A stretch of DNA of 5,290 bases from Bacteroidota bacterium (GTDB lineage: Bacteria; Bacteroidota; Ignavibacteria; Tepidaquicellales; Tepidaquicellaceae), in contig DOWN01000103.1 of assembly GCA_003519545.1 (NCBI GenBank), forward strand, positions 1 to 5,290, read 5' to 3'. The position numbers were made by a program, and so were the translations under genes. The notes under the pieces were generated by a model. That model was given only the letters and a program-made list of their open reading frames with translations, was not told the origin of the DNA and made no database searches. Shown here in pieces: positions 5,265-5,290 of this stretch. The number at the start of each line of letters is the position of its first letter. Positions within the stretch are counted from its first letter, which is position 1.

Positions 5265-5290
5265 TGTCTCTTATACACATCTCTGAGTCC
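5264..5290. other. Tn5/Nextera mosaic-end adapter sequence (non-genomic artefact)
   Basis: Bases 5265-5282 (TGTCTCTTATACACATCT) equal 18 of the 19 bases of the reverse complement of the Tn5 mosaic end used in tagmentation libraries; 5264 is T where the mosaic end has C. The last eight bases, CTGAGTCC, resemble adapter tails that follow it (CCGAGCCC in the current read-2 adapter with two C-to-T differences, or CTGAG of an older design). It lies exactly at the window end and breaks an HMA motif, as an untrimmed read would. Confidence 0.93.

Noticed and set aside
5265..5290. Cys-Cys pair and following CLLYTSLS residues in the HMA protein
   Set aside because: They are the translation of adapter sequence, not of the genome.

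Overview
The window is AT-rich DNA from a bacterium of the Bacteroidota/Ignavibacteriota kind. Three things suggest this. No start codon has a Shine-Dalgarno sequence in front of it. The DUF4159 protein and the small exported Cys-rich proteins are of types I associate with that group. The intergenic DNA is extremely A/T-rich. The placement is an inference, not a proven taxonomy. The right end is a library or assembly edge: the last 26-27 bases match the Tn5/Nextera mosaic end and adapter, so they are probably not genomic.

Layout, left to right. (1) Positions 1-357 hold the 3' part of an unrecognised plus-strand gene, about 23% GC. (2) An all-A/T symmetric hairpin (369-405) lies between the convergent gene ends and may terminate both. 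(3) An exported DUF4159 protein lies on the minus strand (425-1105). It is separated by a 62-bp divergent gap from (4) a 790-residue membrane sensor histidine kinase (1168-3540). The kinase has four membrane helices, a coiled coil, three PAS domains, HisKA and HATPase_c, and no receiver domain. (5) The 351-bp stretch 3541-3891 holds a degenerate dispersed-repeat hairpin, a complete tRNA-Phe(GAA) and its intrinsic terminator, then the A/T-rich upstream region of the next gene. (6) From 3892 to the end there are three consecutive plus-strand genes for small exported Cys-rich proteins. The first is a 142-residue Cys/His-rich protein. The second is a 240-residue protein with three tandem Cys-Cys repeats joined to two TRASH/YHS-like metal-binding motifs. 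The third is the start of an exported heavy-metal-associated (HMA) domain protein, cut off in its metal-binding loop by the adapter.

The last block reads as a cell-envelope soft-metal handling locus, with copper the first guess. The middle protein would be a thiol-rich metal sink, the TRASH/YHS-like part a metal-binding module, and the HMA protein a carrier. No transporter or regulator of a known metal system is visible, so the metal and the cooperation of the three proteins are inferred from cysteine content and gene order. A perfect 12-bp terminator hairpin separates the second and third genes, with only 10 bases from its U-tract to the next start codon, so the HMA gene may be expressed by read-through. 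The kinase has no response regulator in view and no demonstrable link to the metal genes; the tRNA and its terminator lie between them.
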